Counted from the first letter of the stretch, positions 53,101 through 61,527 are shown. The stretch: 64,000 nucleotides of DNA from Candidatus Omnitrophota bacterium (GCA_013177805.1 JABLXU010000047.1:21463-85462); one strand, 5' to 3'. The notes: generated from the sequence alone by a model not told the origin. Numbers and translations: made by a program.

Positions 53101-53397
53101 TTTGCCGGCGCGGTACCCAAAGCGATTGAATTTACGTTTCATGTCCGGGAAGCAGGGCAGGATACCCAATCACTGTCATTCAGCTATTCCCTCTCTGAAG
53201 AGGGCGGTAGTCAGCAGCACACGTGGTTAATTCTTTTGCCGGAAGCGGTAAAAGAATTCCCGTTTTGGGTGGGGTGGACGATAGAGGTCCATCTGGAAAA
53301 CGCGGAAGAGGAATGGATATTGAGCAAGCTGCGGTTGATCAGATATATGGAGAGGGGAGATGCCAACCTCATCATTTATCCCAGCCGCACCGAATAA
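50188..53397 (+). CDS. Large ArnT/PMT-type membrane glycosyltransferase with TPR and C-terminal beta domains
   Basis: The 1069-aa protein has about ten or more N-terminal membrane helices and the PMT/ArnT-like loop GDQVGYALGALH followed by RPPGASLLLAPW. A TPR-like helical region follows at about residues 640-790 (AYERGQWYQRQGDLDKAREA, IRREDPAPWRQLASLAEAQS), then a beta-rich extracellular segment. It would transfer sugars from a polyprenyl-phosphate donor on the outer face of the membrane, but the acceptor is unknown. The ATG at 50188 is close to the rhodanese stop. A GTG at 50199 is an alternative. It overlaps the convergent BNR-repeat gene by 22 nt. Confidence 0.75.
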   Translation: MERVEERTRAGCLRDSAVSFTGFAVLGMWLALHFLWRWLDHTPPRGDQVGYALGALHVVRTFSLSILDYLRGLNDVTETLIRPPGASLLLAPWTALFNGDLRLANLSCVLWHAATFALLIRLGSELYSRRAGILAAVFYLGLPLIYGVEIDPEFYFMTGVPLALLCGLRLWDESRRLWAWWLGLGVVIAFGLLTKWIFAIYLLGPAVIVTVEGIRRFNPEGSQAGYLFILWHGFLSAFPVLLVAVLWYWPNRHLLVQIFNELAETREFTPFKEGWSWRVLLHYPGDFLYHNKIFPSLTLLLGITVPLLPEAMRRGLRLAPVEKREHAAYWFLMSSLLGFWLYTAIRYENIPLKYLFPLLPVMALIAVAWIESIPSRLVQNLLAGMIISYGAFCAFWMHFAPLSWLGPSNLPQVVWIDPARHFVIWVVPISRPPHTGEWPFREIALTVAELETGNATPSLMTVLPDLYYFDWRSARYELRREIPHFNALPLNPENGLLRLYGSRYILTSRGQVSRLPYATREQNPEAKAALALNRLIDRAPDWYWNFYRLVKTFAMPYGLPELQLYQLVTPHGEESVTAFCDFWLMNHAGEVEAWEQIRSVWRAQRNPARMAFAEGMIRELSNGKSDPDSRTFDEIPQKSYEKLQLGLLGLHRGKIEEGLAWLSACADDCSTCSGTAAYERGQWYQRQGDLDKAREAYQQAVRIRREDPAPWRQLASLAEAQSKIEEAKRLRELSQLTEDIQTQNRRPDLYQKAANLLLEASQPEEALWYATQAWLVGLPRYPNLLPLHQALTRVGKEWPDYESLPLPVDRMWEMQSLPGSKIHLRKDGCKVFPFLNLDEGTYRLRWNQTMKSESLALAFYLDDRLVAKKNDFPPDQNRTCEVIFQSPPWRDRLRIDCLEGDAELSNLILEKVSMPFSLVNARGALTIQGRWKRAEADPTTGQVAFHPEDDLVRIHLSEHTDPRPWDFAEIEFAGAVPKAIEFTFHVREAGQDTQSLSFSYSLSEEGGSQQHTWLILLPEAVKEFPFWVGWTIEVHLENAEEEWILSKLRLIRYMERGDANLIIYPSRTE

Positions 53398-54497
53398 ATG
53401 GGGGGAAAATTGTTTCCCAAACATTGCCAATGATCGCCCCGGTCATGGGAATAATACACGTTGCCCGTCGTTGTGCCAAACACCAGTGTGCTCGCGTGAT
53501 AATCCAGCGCGTGGCGGAGAGTAATGTCATAGCATTGACTCTGGGGCAATCCCTTGCGCAGGGTTATCCAATTCCGGCCGCCATCTTCCGTCCGGCAGAC
53601 GCATACTGCCTGGTTGTATGCCGCCCGGACTTGGTCGGATTGCGCCGGGACCACCCACGCCGTGTTTTCATCCTCCGGATCGGCGGCGATGGCGAATCCG
53701 AAATGCGCCGGTCCGCCCTTCCCGGAAATCTGGGTCCAATTCCGTGCGCCGTCCACGGTGCGGAAAATGCCGCAATGATTCTGTTGCCACATGACGTTGG
53801 GATTCTTCCGGCATTGCGCCACCAGGTGCGGATCATGTCCCACTTCCACATTGGGATCGGGCAGATAGTCGTTGGTCATGCCCCGGTTGCGCGGTTCCCA
53901 GGTCTGGCCGCCGTCCGCGGTCTCGAAGACGCCCGCGCAACTGATTGCCACCCATATCCGCCGGCTGTCGCGCGGATCGATCAATATAGAGTGAATACCA
54001 GGATTATCCCGTCCGCCCCCGAACCAGCTGGTCATGCGGGTAGGGTGGTTCCACAACGACTCCACCAAAGTGAATTGCCCGTTCCCGTTTTCGCTGTAAA
54101 ATAATCCCCCCGGTTCGGTTCCCAGGTACAACCGGTGGGGTTGATCGGGATTGCCTGGCTGAGCCACCCACAGGTATTTCAGAGTGGCTGGACGCGGTTT
54201 GGAGTCCGGTTCCACTGGCTCCACGCCTGGGAAGGTGGCGCCCAACACCGCCCCCTCGGGATATTTCGGCGCATCCACTTCCTGCCACGTGGCGCCCAGG
54301 TCGTCCGACCGTTGCAATTTGGCACCCCAATGCCCGTGATCCAGGCAGCACCACAGCGTGCCGTGGCGGGGATCGATCATCGCGTACGACACCGCGGCCC
54401 CGGCGTGCGACAGGGTGCGGAACTTCCAGTCTCCGTTCCGCCGTTCGAAAAGGATCAATCCTTTCCGGGATCCCAGTAACAAAATATTTTTCTCCAC
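53376..54497 (-). CDS. BNR/WD40-like repeat glycosyl hydrolase-type protein
   Basis: The 373-aa protein contains several BNR-type Asp-box repeats (SDDLGATWQEV, TADGGQTWEPR, TVDGARNWTQI, TEDGGRNWITL, SHDRGDHWQCL), forming a sialidase- or sortilin-like beta-propeller. No signal peptide is visible, so it is probably cytosolic, odd for a sialidase. It starts 7 nt after the MoaD/ThiS-like gene, a conserved pair in many bacteria (from memory), pointing to a joint but unknown role. Confidence 0.85.
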   Translation of the reverse strand: MEKNILLLGSRKGLILFERRNGDWKFRTLSHAGAAVSYAMIDPRHGTLWCCLDHGHWGAKLQRSDDLGATWQEVDAPKYPEGAVLGATFPGVEPVEPDSKPRPATLKYLWVAQPGNPDQPHRLYLGTEPGGLFYSENGNGQFTLVESLWNHPTRMTSWFGGGRDNPGIHSILIDPRDSRRIWVAISCAGVFETADGGQTWEPRNRGMTNDYLPDPNVEVGHDPHLVAQCRKNPNVMWQQNHCGIFRTVDGARNWTQISGKGGPAHFGFAIAADPEDENTAWVVPAQSDQVRAAYNQAVCVCRTEDGGRNWITLRKGLPQSQCYDITLRHALDYHASTLVFGTTTGNVYYSHDRGDHWQCLGNNFPPIYSVRLG

Positions 54498-54504
54498 GGT
54501 TGGT

Positions 54505-54777
54505 TTATCCTCCTGACAGCGCTTGCAAAATATGGATTTCCTGCGTCTCGCCCACGGGATCGCTCAATCCAGCCCGGTCGCGGACCATTGCGTTGCCAAT
54601 AAAGATGTTTACGTGCTTCCGCAGCCGGCCGCGCTCATCGAGAAGGTAGCCGGTCAATCCGGGATACCCCTGTTCCAGTTGCGCCAGCAGCTGCTTGATT
54701 GTTCGCCCTTCCGCATGGCAGGCCGGAGGGATGGCGAAATGCCGGCGCAAGTGTTCGGGGAAATGGACCTTCACCAT
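54505..54777 (-). CDS. MoaD/ThiS-family small protein ending in GG
   Basis: The 90-aa protein has the ubiquitin-like beta-grasp fold and ends in the C-terminal GG of sulfur carriers (HILQALSGG). Members are adenylated and thiocarboxylated by an E1-like enzyme to supply sulfur for cofactors. No moaE, thiG or E1-like gene is nearby. It precedes the BNR-repeat gene by 7 nt and may be translated with it. Confidence 0.85.
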   Translation of the reverse strand: MVKVHFPEHLRRHFAIPPACHAEGRTIKQLLAQLEQGYPGLTGYLLDERGRLRKHVNIFIGNAMVRDRAGLSDPVGETQEIHILQALSGG

Positions 54778-55034
54778 CGGGAAACCCTCCTTTATGGATG
54801 GGGATCAGGTGGAATTCCTATCCGGTGGTTGAAATGGAAGAGAAGGGCGAGCGGTATAGTCTGATAAAGAAAATAACCTCATTCAGTAATTTTTTAAGGC
54901 TGGGACCGGCAAGAAATCCGGGCCGCATGAACTTTTGTCCACGCAGCCCAAGGAATTGGATACCGTTGCGTTAAGTTTATGGCTCATCCGGCAAAGATAT
55001 ATTATTCCCTGATGGTTCTCGATGATCTCCCATA

Positions 55035-56096
55035 TCACGCGATCCGTGGGTCGATGGCGTCGCGGAGGGCGTCGCCCACGAGGTTGTAACATAGCACGGC
55101 GAGAAAAATGGCGGCGCACGGCGGGTAGACCATGTGCGGAGCGGAGCGCAGGTATTCGTACGCGTCGCGCAGAATGTTGCCCCACGAGGGATCGGGCTGC
55201 TGCACGCCGAAGCCGAGCCACGAAAGCCCCGCTTCGGCCAAGATCGCCGAGGCGATGCCGAAGGTGACGGTCACCAGCACAGGGGCGATGGAATTAGGCA
55301 GGATGTGGATGAACATGATCCGGAACGAGCCGCAGCCCAGGGCGCGGGTGGCCAGGACGAATTCCTGGTTCTGCAGGCGCAGGAACTCGCCGCGAGTGTA
55401 GCGGGCGATGGAGGTCCAGCTGGTGAGGCCGATCACGATCATCACGTTGATGATGCTGGGCTCCAGCCAGGCCAGGATGGAGAGGATCAAGAAAAAAGTT
55501 GGGAAGCACTGGACGATCTCGATCAAACGCGAGATCAGAATATCGGTCCAGCCTTGGTAATACCCCGCCAGGGCGCCCAGGAAGATGCCGATCCCCGTGG
55601 CGATGCCCATCGACACCAATCCCACCTGGATGGAGACGATCGTGCCATAAATGACGCGGGCGGCGATGTCGCGGCCGTTCTGGTCGGTACCCAGCCAATG
55701 CTCGCGGCTGGGAGGTTGCAGGGTGTTGACCGTGGTTTCGCGCGGATCGAAGGGAATCGGCGGCCAGAGGGCGAAATCGGCGGCGGTCAGGGCGCGTTTG
55801 GCGTTGAAGGTCACCTGGCTGAACGGCGGCGACTTTTGCACGATCCATGTCGCGCCGGGGATATTTTGGATGACTTCCACCATGGCGGGAAAATACCATT
55901 GTCCCTGGTAACGGCAGACGATCGGCTGGCGGTTGGCCAATAAGGGGCTGAAGAAGGCGATGGCGGCCATCAGCAGTACGAAGGCCAGTCCGGTCATCCC
56001 GCGCGGATTCCGCCGGAAGCGTTCCCAGGCCAGGCGGCCCAGCGAGCGGCCTTTTTCCGGGGGGGGCGGCGTGGGAGCGGTGGGCAATTCAATCAT
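55035..56096 (-). CDS. oppC: Peptide-type ABC transporter permease (OppC/DppC family)
   Basis: The 353-aa permease has an N-terminal cytosolic Pro-rich segment, a first helix (GLAFVLLMAAIAFFSPLL), a large periplasmic insertion and then the BPD_transp_1 core with the EAA-like region (TRALGCGSFRIMFIHILPN). It ends with DALRDAIDPRIA, typical of DppC. It overlaps oppB by 8 nt. No ATP-binding genes are seen downstream within the window, where about 260 nt of gene-free DNA precede moaD. Confidence 0.85.
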   Translation of the reverse strand: MIELPTAPTPPPPEKGRSLGRLAWERFRRNPRGMTGLAFVLLMAAIAFFSPLLANRQPIVCRYQGQWYFPAMVEVIQNIPGATWIVQKSPPFSQVTFNAKRALTAADFALWPPIPFDPRETTVNTLQPPSREHWLGTDQNGRDIAARVIYGTIVSIQVGLVSMGIATGIGIFLGALAGYYQGWTDILISRLIEIVQCFPTFFLILSILAWLEPSIINVMIVIGLTSWTSIARYTRGEFLRLQNQEFVLATRALGCGSFRIMFIHILPNSIAPVLVTVTFGIASAILAEAGLSWLGFGVQQPDPSWGNILRDAYEYLRSAPHMVYPPCAAIFLAVLCYNLVGDALRDAIDPRIA

Positions 56097-57069
56097 AGCG
56101 CACCCGGGGATCGACTACCGCGTACAGCAGGTCCGCCAGCAAGGTTCCCAGCAGCACGAGGAAAGCCGTGATGAACGAAAGGGCCATGAGGGTGGGATAG
56201 TCGCGCTGCAATATGCTTTCAAAAAACAACCGCCCGATACCCGGCCAGTTGAACATGACTTCGAGAATGACCGATCCGCCCAGGATCTGCGGAAAGGTGA
56301 TGCCGAAGAGCGTCACAAGGGGAATCAGGGTATTGCGGAAGGCGTGTTTGAGCACCACCGTGGTTTCGCCCACGCCTTTGGCCCGCGCGGTGAGGATATA
56401 TTCCTGCCGGAAGACTTCCAGCAGGTTCTGCCGGACGAATCGGGATTGGAACGCCAGCGCCCCGTAAGTGAAGCAGAAAGTGATGAGCACGTAATGTTTG
56501 GCCAGGTCCGCCGCCTTGCCCATCGTAGTGAGCTGCTCGTAGTTGTCGGATTTCATCCCCTGGAACGGCAGCAGGTCAAGCCCGATGCTGATCCACAGAA
56601 TCAGGGGGATGGCCATGACGTAGCTGGGGATGGCATACAACGCGTAGAGAATCGTGCTGGAAACGGTATCGAACCACCCGTTGCGCCGCGCTCCCGAAAG
56701 CAGGCCGATGGGGATGGCCAAGGCGAAGCCAATGCCCAGCGAAAGCACGGCCAGCGAAAGCGTGGCGGGCAAGCGCTCCATGATCTTCACCGTAACCTTG
56801 CGCGAGTCGGGAGTCATCGAGTTGCCGAAATCCAGCGTCACGATACGTTTGAGCCAGTCGCCGTAGCGAACCAGCAGCGGCTTGTCGAGGCCATAATACT
56901 CGCGCAGCTGCTCATACACGCGGATGGAGACACGGGGATCCATGACCTGATCGGCCTGCACGGACGCGGGGTCGCCCGGGGCGAGGTTTATGACCAGAAA
57001 AGTCACCAAGGTGATCCCGAAGAGCGTGGGCAACGCGAGCAAGATCCGGCGGATGGTGTAGGACAGCAT
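56089..57069 (-). CDS. oppB: Peptide-type ABC transporter permease (OppB/DppB family)
   Basis: The 326-aa permease has about six helices, the N-terminal YTIRRILLALPTLFGITLVT and the EAA-like loop TARAKGVGETTVVLKHAFRN, and ends VVDPRVRYD. It pairs with oppC (8-nt overlap). Transcription runs from oppA through oppB to oppC; a gap of about 230 nt with a dispersed repeat separates oppA and oppB. Confidence 0.88.
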   Translation of the reverse strand: MLSYTIRRILLALPTLFGITLVTFLVINLAPGDPASVQADQVMDPRVSIRVYEQLREYYGLDKPLLVRYGDWLKRIVTLDFGNSMTPDSRKVTVKIMERLPATLSLAVLSLGIGFALAIPIGLLSGARRNGWFDTVSSTILYALYAIPSYVMAIPLILWISIGLDLLPFQGMKSDNYEQLTTMGKAADLAKHYVLITFCFTYGALAFQSRFVRQNLLEVFRQEYILTARAKGVGETTVVLKHAFRNTLIPLVTLFGITFPQILGGSVILEVMFNWPGIGRLFFESILQRDYPTLMALSFITAFLVLLGTLLADLLYAVVDPRVRYD

Positions 57070-57154
57070 GAGTGTCGATTCAGTTCCTAAATGGTTGATC
57101 GAGTAAAGATTTGTTCCATTGCATCCATGTTCCCTGTCACGCTATTTCAGGGCT

Positions 57155-57190
57155 TCCCTCACCCCGGCCCTCTCCCAGAGGGAGAGGGAA
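57155..57190. repeat. Dispersed palindromic repeat
   Basis: TCCCTCACCCCGGCCCTCTC, then CCAGAGGGAGAGGGAA. The inner CCCTCTCCC..GGGAGAGGG is a perfect 9-bp inverted repeat around AGA. It lies between oppA and oppB and could act as an attenuating or mRNA-stabilising hairpin. Confidence 0.7.
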
Positions 57191-57300
57191 TCGAAGAAGG
57201 CCAGTGATCGTTGTCAGGCTCCACTGCACTTGGAATCCACCTCCTGGTGTTTTCCCATGCGGGTAACGATCCGCCCCGCGGGAGAGGAGATCCAGGCGCA

Positions 57301-59175
57301 TCACTTCACCATCGCGGCGGCGGAGGAGAGGCCCGCCGGGGTCCACCAGCCGCGGACGGCCGGATCGAAGTTGAAGATCCCGCGCGGGCCGGACTGGACA
57401 CCCCGGATGCGCTTGTTGATCGCGTACAGGCTCGAACGGTTGCTGATGAACGTGTAGGGCTGCTCCTCGTAGATGATCTTGTGAATTTCCTGGTAGATTT
57501 TCTTGCGTTTTTCGAAATCGAATTCCTTTCGTCCCTGGAGGAAGAGTTCGTCCACGCGGGGATTGGAATAGCCGCCGTAGTTGCGGCCCGTGTCGTATTC
57601 CTCGGTGCGCCACAGGTTCCAGCCGGTGTCGGGATCGGTGCCGGTGCCCCAGCCGGCCATGTACGCCTGGAACTCGTGCTTGCGGGTCATCTGCTGGAAG
57701 GTAGCCCATTCCACGGTGCGGGTTTTCAGGTCCACGCCGATGCTCCGGAGATCTTCCTGGAAATAATTGGAAACCTTGGGCGCGTAGGAGGAGCCCTGGG
57801 GCAGGAGCATGGTGAATTCGAATTTCACCTTCTGATCCCCGATCGTTTTGTAGCGCCAGCCGTCTTGCCTGTCCACGGTCCAGCCTGCTTCGTCCAGCAG
57901 TTGGGAGGCCTTGGCGAGATCGTATTCCAGGAGTTGGATTTCCGGATTGTACATCCAGGAATCCTGATGGTAGATGCCGTGGCACTGCTCGCTCAGGTTG
58001 TAGAAAACCTTCTCCAGGATGAGGGGGAGGTTGAGGGCGTGGGTCATGGCGTGCCGGACCTTGAGATCATTGAAGAAGGGATTGCTGCCGTCCATGTTCC
58101 AGCCGATGTAGTAGTATGACCATTCCGGCTTTATCAGTTTATAGCCCACGGCCGCGAAGCGGTCGGTGTTGGTTTGCTGGGAGAATTGTTCCCCGGTGAG
58201 CAAGGCGCAGTCCAGGTCGCCTTTTTCAAACGAAAGGAGTTGGGCATTCTGGTCAGGGATCAGGCGGCAGACGACACGTTTGTAGTAGGGCTTTTGGCCG
58301 TGATACTCCTCCCACCGTTCCAGGATGATCCGGTCGTTGGCGATCCAGTCCACGATCTTGTAGGGGCCGCAGCCGACGGGGAGGCGGTTGAGCTGCGAGT
58401 AATAATCCCCGGTGCGGAGATCGGGATTCGCATCCTGGTCTTTTTCATAAAGATGCTTGGGGATGATGGGAAAGAAGATGTTCCATTTCGAGGTGGGCAA
58501 CGCTTCCTTGTTCACGTATTGGACGGTGAGGTCGTCGAGGGCCACGCAGTCGATGATTTCCGTGGTGCCGGTCTTGACGGCGGGACAGGGGACGCGGTCG
58601 TCGAGGATGGTTTTCCAGGAATAGACGATGTCATGGGCGGTGACCGGCGTCCCGTCGTGCCAATGGAGGCCCGGCTTGAGTTTGACGGTGAAAGAGAGGT
58701 GGTCTTCGGATTCCTGGAACGATTCCACCCAATCGGGATTGATCTTCCATTCCATCTTGCTGTCGAACGTGAAGGGCGAATCGAACAGCAAATCGGCGAC
58801 GATGAACTCATACATGGAGGACATGAAGATCGGATTGAGGTTCTGGGGGCTGCCGTCCAGGTTGAGGAACAGGGTGTCGTTGGTGTTAATCTTGGACCGA
58901 TCGCCGGGCGCGGGTTCGAAGAGGGAGGAGACATTGACCAATGGATCCTTCGCGGGATCATACGCCGCCGCCTCGGTTTGGGATTCCAGCGGAGTGGGCT
59001 GCCCGCAGCAAGCAAGTCCCAGAAATATCCCCAAGGACACCAGAATTCCGCAGGGAAATAAAATTCCGCAGGGAATCCATGAGATCCACGCGTGCCGGGG
59101 ACAGCGAGCGGGAATGAGCCGACCGACGGAATCCTTCCTTTTTTGATGAGGTGAAATGTTGAACCGTTGAATCAT
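57301..59175 (-). CDS. oppA: Peptide/nickel-type ABC transporter solute-binding lipoprotein
   Basis: The 624-aa protein belongs to solute-binding family 5: LNLDGSPQNLNPIFMSSMYE, LKPGLHWHDGTPVTAHDIVYS and FFPIIPKHLYEKD. The N-terminus has a hydrophobic stretch ending in LGLACCGQP, so it is likely a lipoprotein anchored on the outer face of the inner membrane. The ATG at 59175 follows GAGGAAAGGAAG; earlier in-frame starts to 59298 are less likely. It contains a short tandem DNA repeat in the signal region (IPCGILFPCGIL). The binding specificity (peptide, opine or metal-peptide) is unclear. Confidence 0.85.
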   Translation of the reverse strand: MIQRFNISPHQKRKDSVGRLIPARCPRHAWISWIPCGILFPCGILVSLGIFLGLACCGQPTPLESQTEAAAYDPAKDPLVNVSSLFEPAPGDRSKINTNDTLFLNLDGSPQNLNPIFMSSMYEFIVADLLFDSPFTFDSKMEWKINPDWVESFQESEDHLSFTVKLKPGLHWHDGTPVTAHDIVYSWKTILDDRVPCPAVKTGTTEIIDCVALDDLTVQYVNKEALPTSKWNIFFPIIPKHLYEKDQDANPDLRTGDYYSQLNRLPVGCGPYKIVDWIANDRIILERWEEYHGQKPYYKRVVCRLIPDQNAQLLSFEKGDLDCALLTGEQFSQQTNTDRFAAVGYKLIKPEWSYYYIGWNMDGSNPFFNDLKVRHAMTHALNLPLILEKVFYNLSEQCHGIYHQDSWMYNPEIQLLEYDLAKASQLLDEAGWTVDRQDGWRYKTIGDQKVKFEFTMLLPQGSSYAPKVSNYFQEDLRSIGVDLKTRTVEWATFQQMTRKHEFQAYMAGWGTGTDPDTGWNLWRTEEYDTGRNYGGYSNPRVDELFLQGRKEFDFEKRKKIYQEIHKIIYEEQPYTFISNRSSLYAINKRIRGVQSGPRGIFNFDPAVRGWWTPAGLSSAAAMVK

Positions 59176-59630
59176 GGCGCTTCCTTTCCTCATGCCCGAG
59201 TTTCCTGGATTCGACCGGATTCGATTCAGAACTCTGTTCCGCCACCATTGTAGGGGATTCCGGGCAACCTGCCAGATCCACGAAACCATCTGGTCCATCC
59301 GTTTTCGCGGGATTGCCCGCGGAACCGGTTGGATTCAAGGAACGGAATTCGGAGATATAATGGGTTGCGTGTTTCCATCCGGATGATCTCATCTCGCGAA
59401 TCATACAACCTGTCAAGCATGTTGCGATAATGGCGATATGGCCGGCGGGTCTCTTTATCTCCCTCACCCCAGCCCTCTCCCAGAGGGAGAAGGAGTAGAA
59501 AAGAGAGAAGACTGGGGTGAGGAAGTCCTTGCCAAATGTTTTCAAACATAGCGCGGACTTCATCACGAACCATGCCCGGCCCAGACCTAGAAACCGGAAA
59601 GAATACAATCGGGAAGGAACCCATGAACCG
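59176..59630. other. Divergent intergenic region with a palindromic repeat
   Basis: About 455 nt separate oppA from the divergent isocitrate dehydrogenase gene. It contains the palindromic repeat at 59459-59523 and the ribosome-binding site GGGAAGGAA (59611-59619). No gene is supported. Confidence 0.45.
59459..59523. repeat. Extended dispersed palindromic repeat
   Basis: CTCCCTCACCCCAGCCCTCT, then CCCAGAGGGAGAAGGAG, and later CTGGGGTGAGG (59511-59521), an inverted copy of the left arm. This is the fullest copy in the window, with both an inner and an outer palindrome. Confidence 0.7.
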
Positions 59631-61094
59631 ATGAATCGAATCCATGATCCCGCCAAGAAGAGCGTGACTCTGATTCCCGGCGACGGCATCGGCCCGGAGG
59701 TGATCCAGGCCACGCGCCGGATCGTTAACGCCGCCGGCGCCCGGATCGAGTGGGAGGAATGCGAGGCGGGCGCGCGGGTGTTCGCCAAAGGCCTGGAAAC
59801 GGGCGTCGCGCCGGAGACCATCGATTCGATACACCGCACGCGCGTGGCGCTGAAAGGGCCGCTGGAGACCCAGGCCGGTTCCGGAGGGAAAAGCGCCAAC
59901 GTGACCTTGCGGAAGATGTTCGAGACGTATGGCAACATCCGGCCGGTGCGGGGCATGCCCAACGTGCCGGCGCCGTTCGGCGGGGAGGACGTGGATATCG
60001 TGGTGGTGCGGGAGAACATCGAGGACCTCTACGCGGCCATCGAGCACATGCAGACGCCCGGTGTGGCCCAGGGGCTGAAACTGATCACCCGCAAGGGCAG
60101 CGAGAAGATCATCCGCCTGGCGTTCGAGTTCGCGCGGGCCGAGGGGCGCCGGCTCGTTCATTGCGCCACCAAGGCCAACATCATGAAACTGACGGAGGGA
60201 CTGTTCAAGCGCGTGTTCGAGGACGTGGCGCGCGAATACCCGGACATCGAGGCCCGGCATATTATTGTGGACAACTGCGCCCACAAATTGATCATGAAGC
60301 CCCGGGATTTTGACATCATCGTCACCACGAACATGAACGGCGACATCCTCAGCGATCTCTCGTCCGCGCTCGTGGGCGGGCTGGGATTCGCGCCCTCGGC
60401 GAACATCGGCAACGAGGTGGCGCTGTTCGAGGCCGTGCACGGCACCGCGCCGGACATCGCCGGGCAGGACATTGCCAATCCCACGGCGCTGATCCTCTCG
60501 GCGGTGATGATGTTACGGCATCTGGGCGAATTCGAACCGGCGTCGCGAATCGAGAACGCCCTCTTCTTCACGCTGGAGGAAGGCCGGGCCCTGACCCGTG
60601 ACGTGGCCGGGGCGCGCGGGGTGGGAACCCGGGCGTTCACGGACGCGGTCATCGCCAACCTGGGGCGCGAGGCCCAATCCTGCGTCCGGCGCGAATATCA
60701 TCCGATCCGGCTGCCCCCGGTCTCCCGTGAGCCGGTGCTGGTGAAAACATCCCGGCGGGCAGAAACCGGGGTGGATGTGTTCATCGAATCCGGCTTGGAA
60801 ACGGAAGCCTTGGGCAAAAGCTTGGAATGGTTATGCGAAGGGACACCCTGGCGATTGAAGATGATTTCCAACCGGGGAACCAAGGTGTATCCTCCCTCGC
60901 GTGCGTTATCGGATTGCGTCGATCAGTGGCGCTGCCGTTTTGTTCTACGGAATGGCGCAGCCCTGGACGACGCCGAGCCGGCCATCCTGGAGCTGCTGCG
61001 CCGCCTCCATGGCCATCACCGCTGGATGCATATCGAAAAGTTGCAAGAGTTCGATGGTGTGCCCGGTTTCACCAAAGCCCAGGGAGAAGAGTGA
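59631..61094 (+). CDS. Isocitrate dehydrogenase, Thermus/Rickettsia-type with extra C-terminal domain
   Basis: The 487-aa protein has the isocitrate/isopropylmalate dehydrogenase fold: TLIPGDGIGPEVI near the N-terminus, GGKSANVTLRKMFETYGNIRPV, NMNGDILSDLSSALVGGLG and HGTAPDIAGQDIANP. The NAD(P)-binding region is followed by an additional C-terminal domain of about 145 residues (HPIRLPPVSREPVLV and on) as in the Thermus-type enzyme, which helps oligomerise and select the cofactor. The ATG at 59631 follows GGGAAGGAA. It differs clearly from the E. coli-like icd at 31651, so the cell encodes two types. It is followed by ppc after a repeat-containing gap. Confidence 0.85.
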   Translation: MNRIHDPAKKSVTLIPGDGIGPEVIQATRRIVNAAGARIEWEECEAGARVFAKGLETGVAPETIDSIHRTRVALKGPLETQAGSGGKSANVTLRKMFETYGNIRPVRGMPNVPAPFGGEDVDIVVVRENIEDLYAAIEHMQTPGVAQGLKLITRKGSEKIIRLAFEFARAEGRRLVHCATKANIMKLTEGLFKRVFEDVAREYPDIEARHIIVDNCAHKLIMKPRDFDIIVTTNMNGDILSDLSSALVGGLGFAPSANIGNEVALFEAVHGTAPDIAGQDIANPTALILSAVMMLRHLGEFEPASRIENALFFTLEEGRALTRDVAGARGVGTRAFTDAVIANLGREAQSCVRREYHPIRLPPVSREPVLVKTSRRAETGVDVFIESGLETEALGKSLEWLCEGTPWRLKMISNRGTKVYPPSRALSDCVDQWRCRFVLRNGAALDDAEPAILELLRRLHGHHRWMHIEKLQEFDGVPGFTKAQGEE

Positions 61095-61234
61095 GAGCCA
61101 AAATTACTTGGCTTGATGGTATCGCGGAAGAATGACGGGTGCAAAGTGGACAGGGGCATGCGGCCGAGTGCACCTCTTCAATGAACCCAGGCGATTCGTA
61201 TCAAATCAGAATGTTAATCCGGGAAGGAAGGTTT

Positions 61235-61270
61235 CCCCTCACCCCGGCCCTCTCCCAGAGGGAGAGGGAA
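61235..61270. repeat. Dispersed palindromic repeat, left copy of an inverted pair
   Basis: CCCCTCACCCCGGCCCTCTC, then CCAGAGGGAGAGGGAA. An inverted copy lies at 61427-61460, about 155 nt away, so the two could pair across the gap between the isocitrate dehydrogenase gene and ppc. No gene is supported in this gap (61095-61527). Confidence 0.7.
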
Positions 61271-61426
61271 GAAGAATACGGAAGGGTATCGGGGCGGGCA
61301 GGCTACTGGTGAGTTTTTGGAATACAGGATTCACTGGAATTCAATCAGGTGATTCAAGCGCCAACGGAGCGCGAGCGGTTAGCCCAGGGCAATGCGCTGG
61401 GAAAAAGAGGAGAAAAGTACTATTTC

Positions 61427-61460
61427 CTTCTCCCCCTGGGAGAGGGTCAGGGTGAGGGAA
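61427..61460. repeat. Dispersed palindromic repeat, right copy in inverted orientation
   Basis: CCTTCTCCCCCTGGGAGAGG, then GTCAGGGTGAGGGAA: the reverse complement matches the copy at 61235-61270 with a few substitutions. Confidence 0.7.
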
Positions 61461-61527
61461 AGCCCGAAAAGGGCAGAATTCAACCTTGCTCTGCAAATGA
61501 GTCATCGGTTACATATAGGAAACGAGC

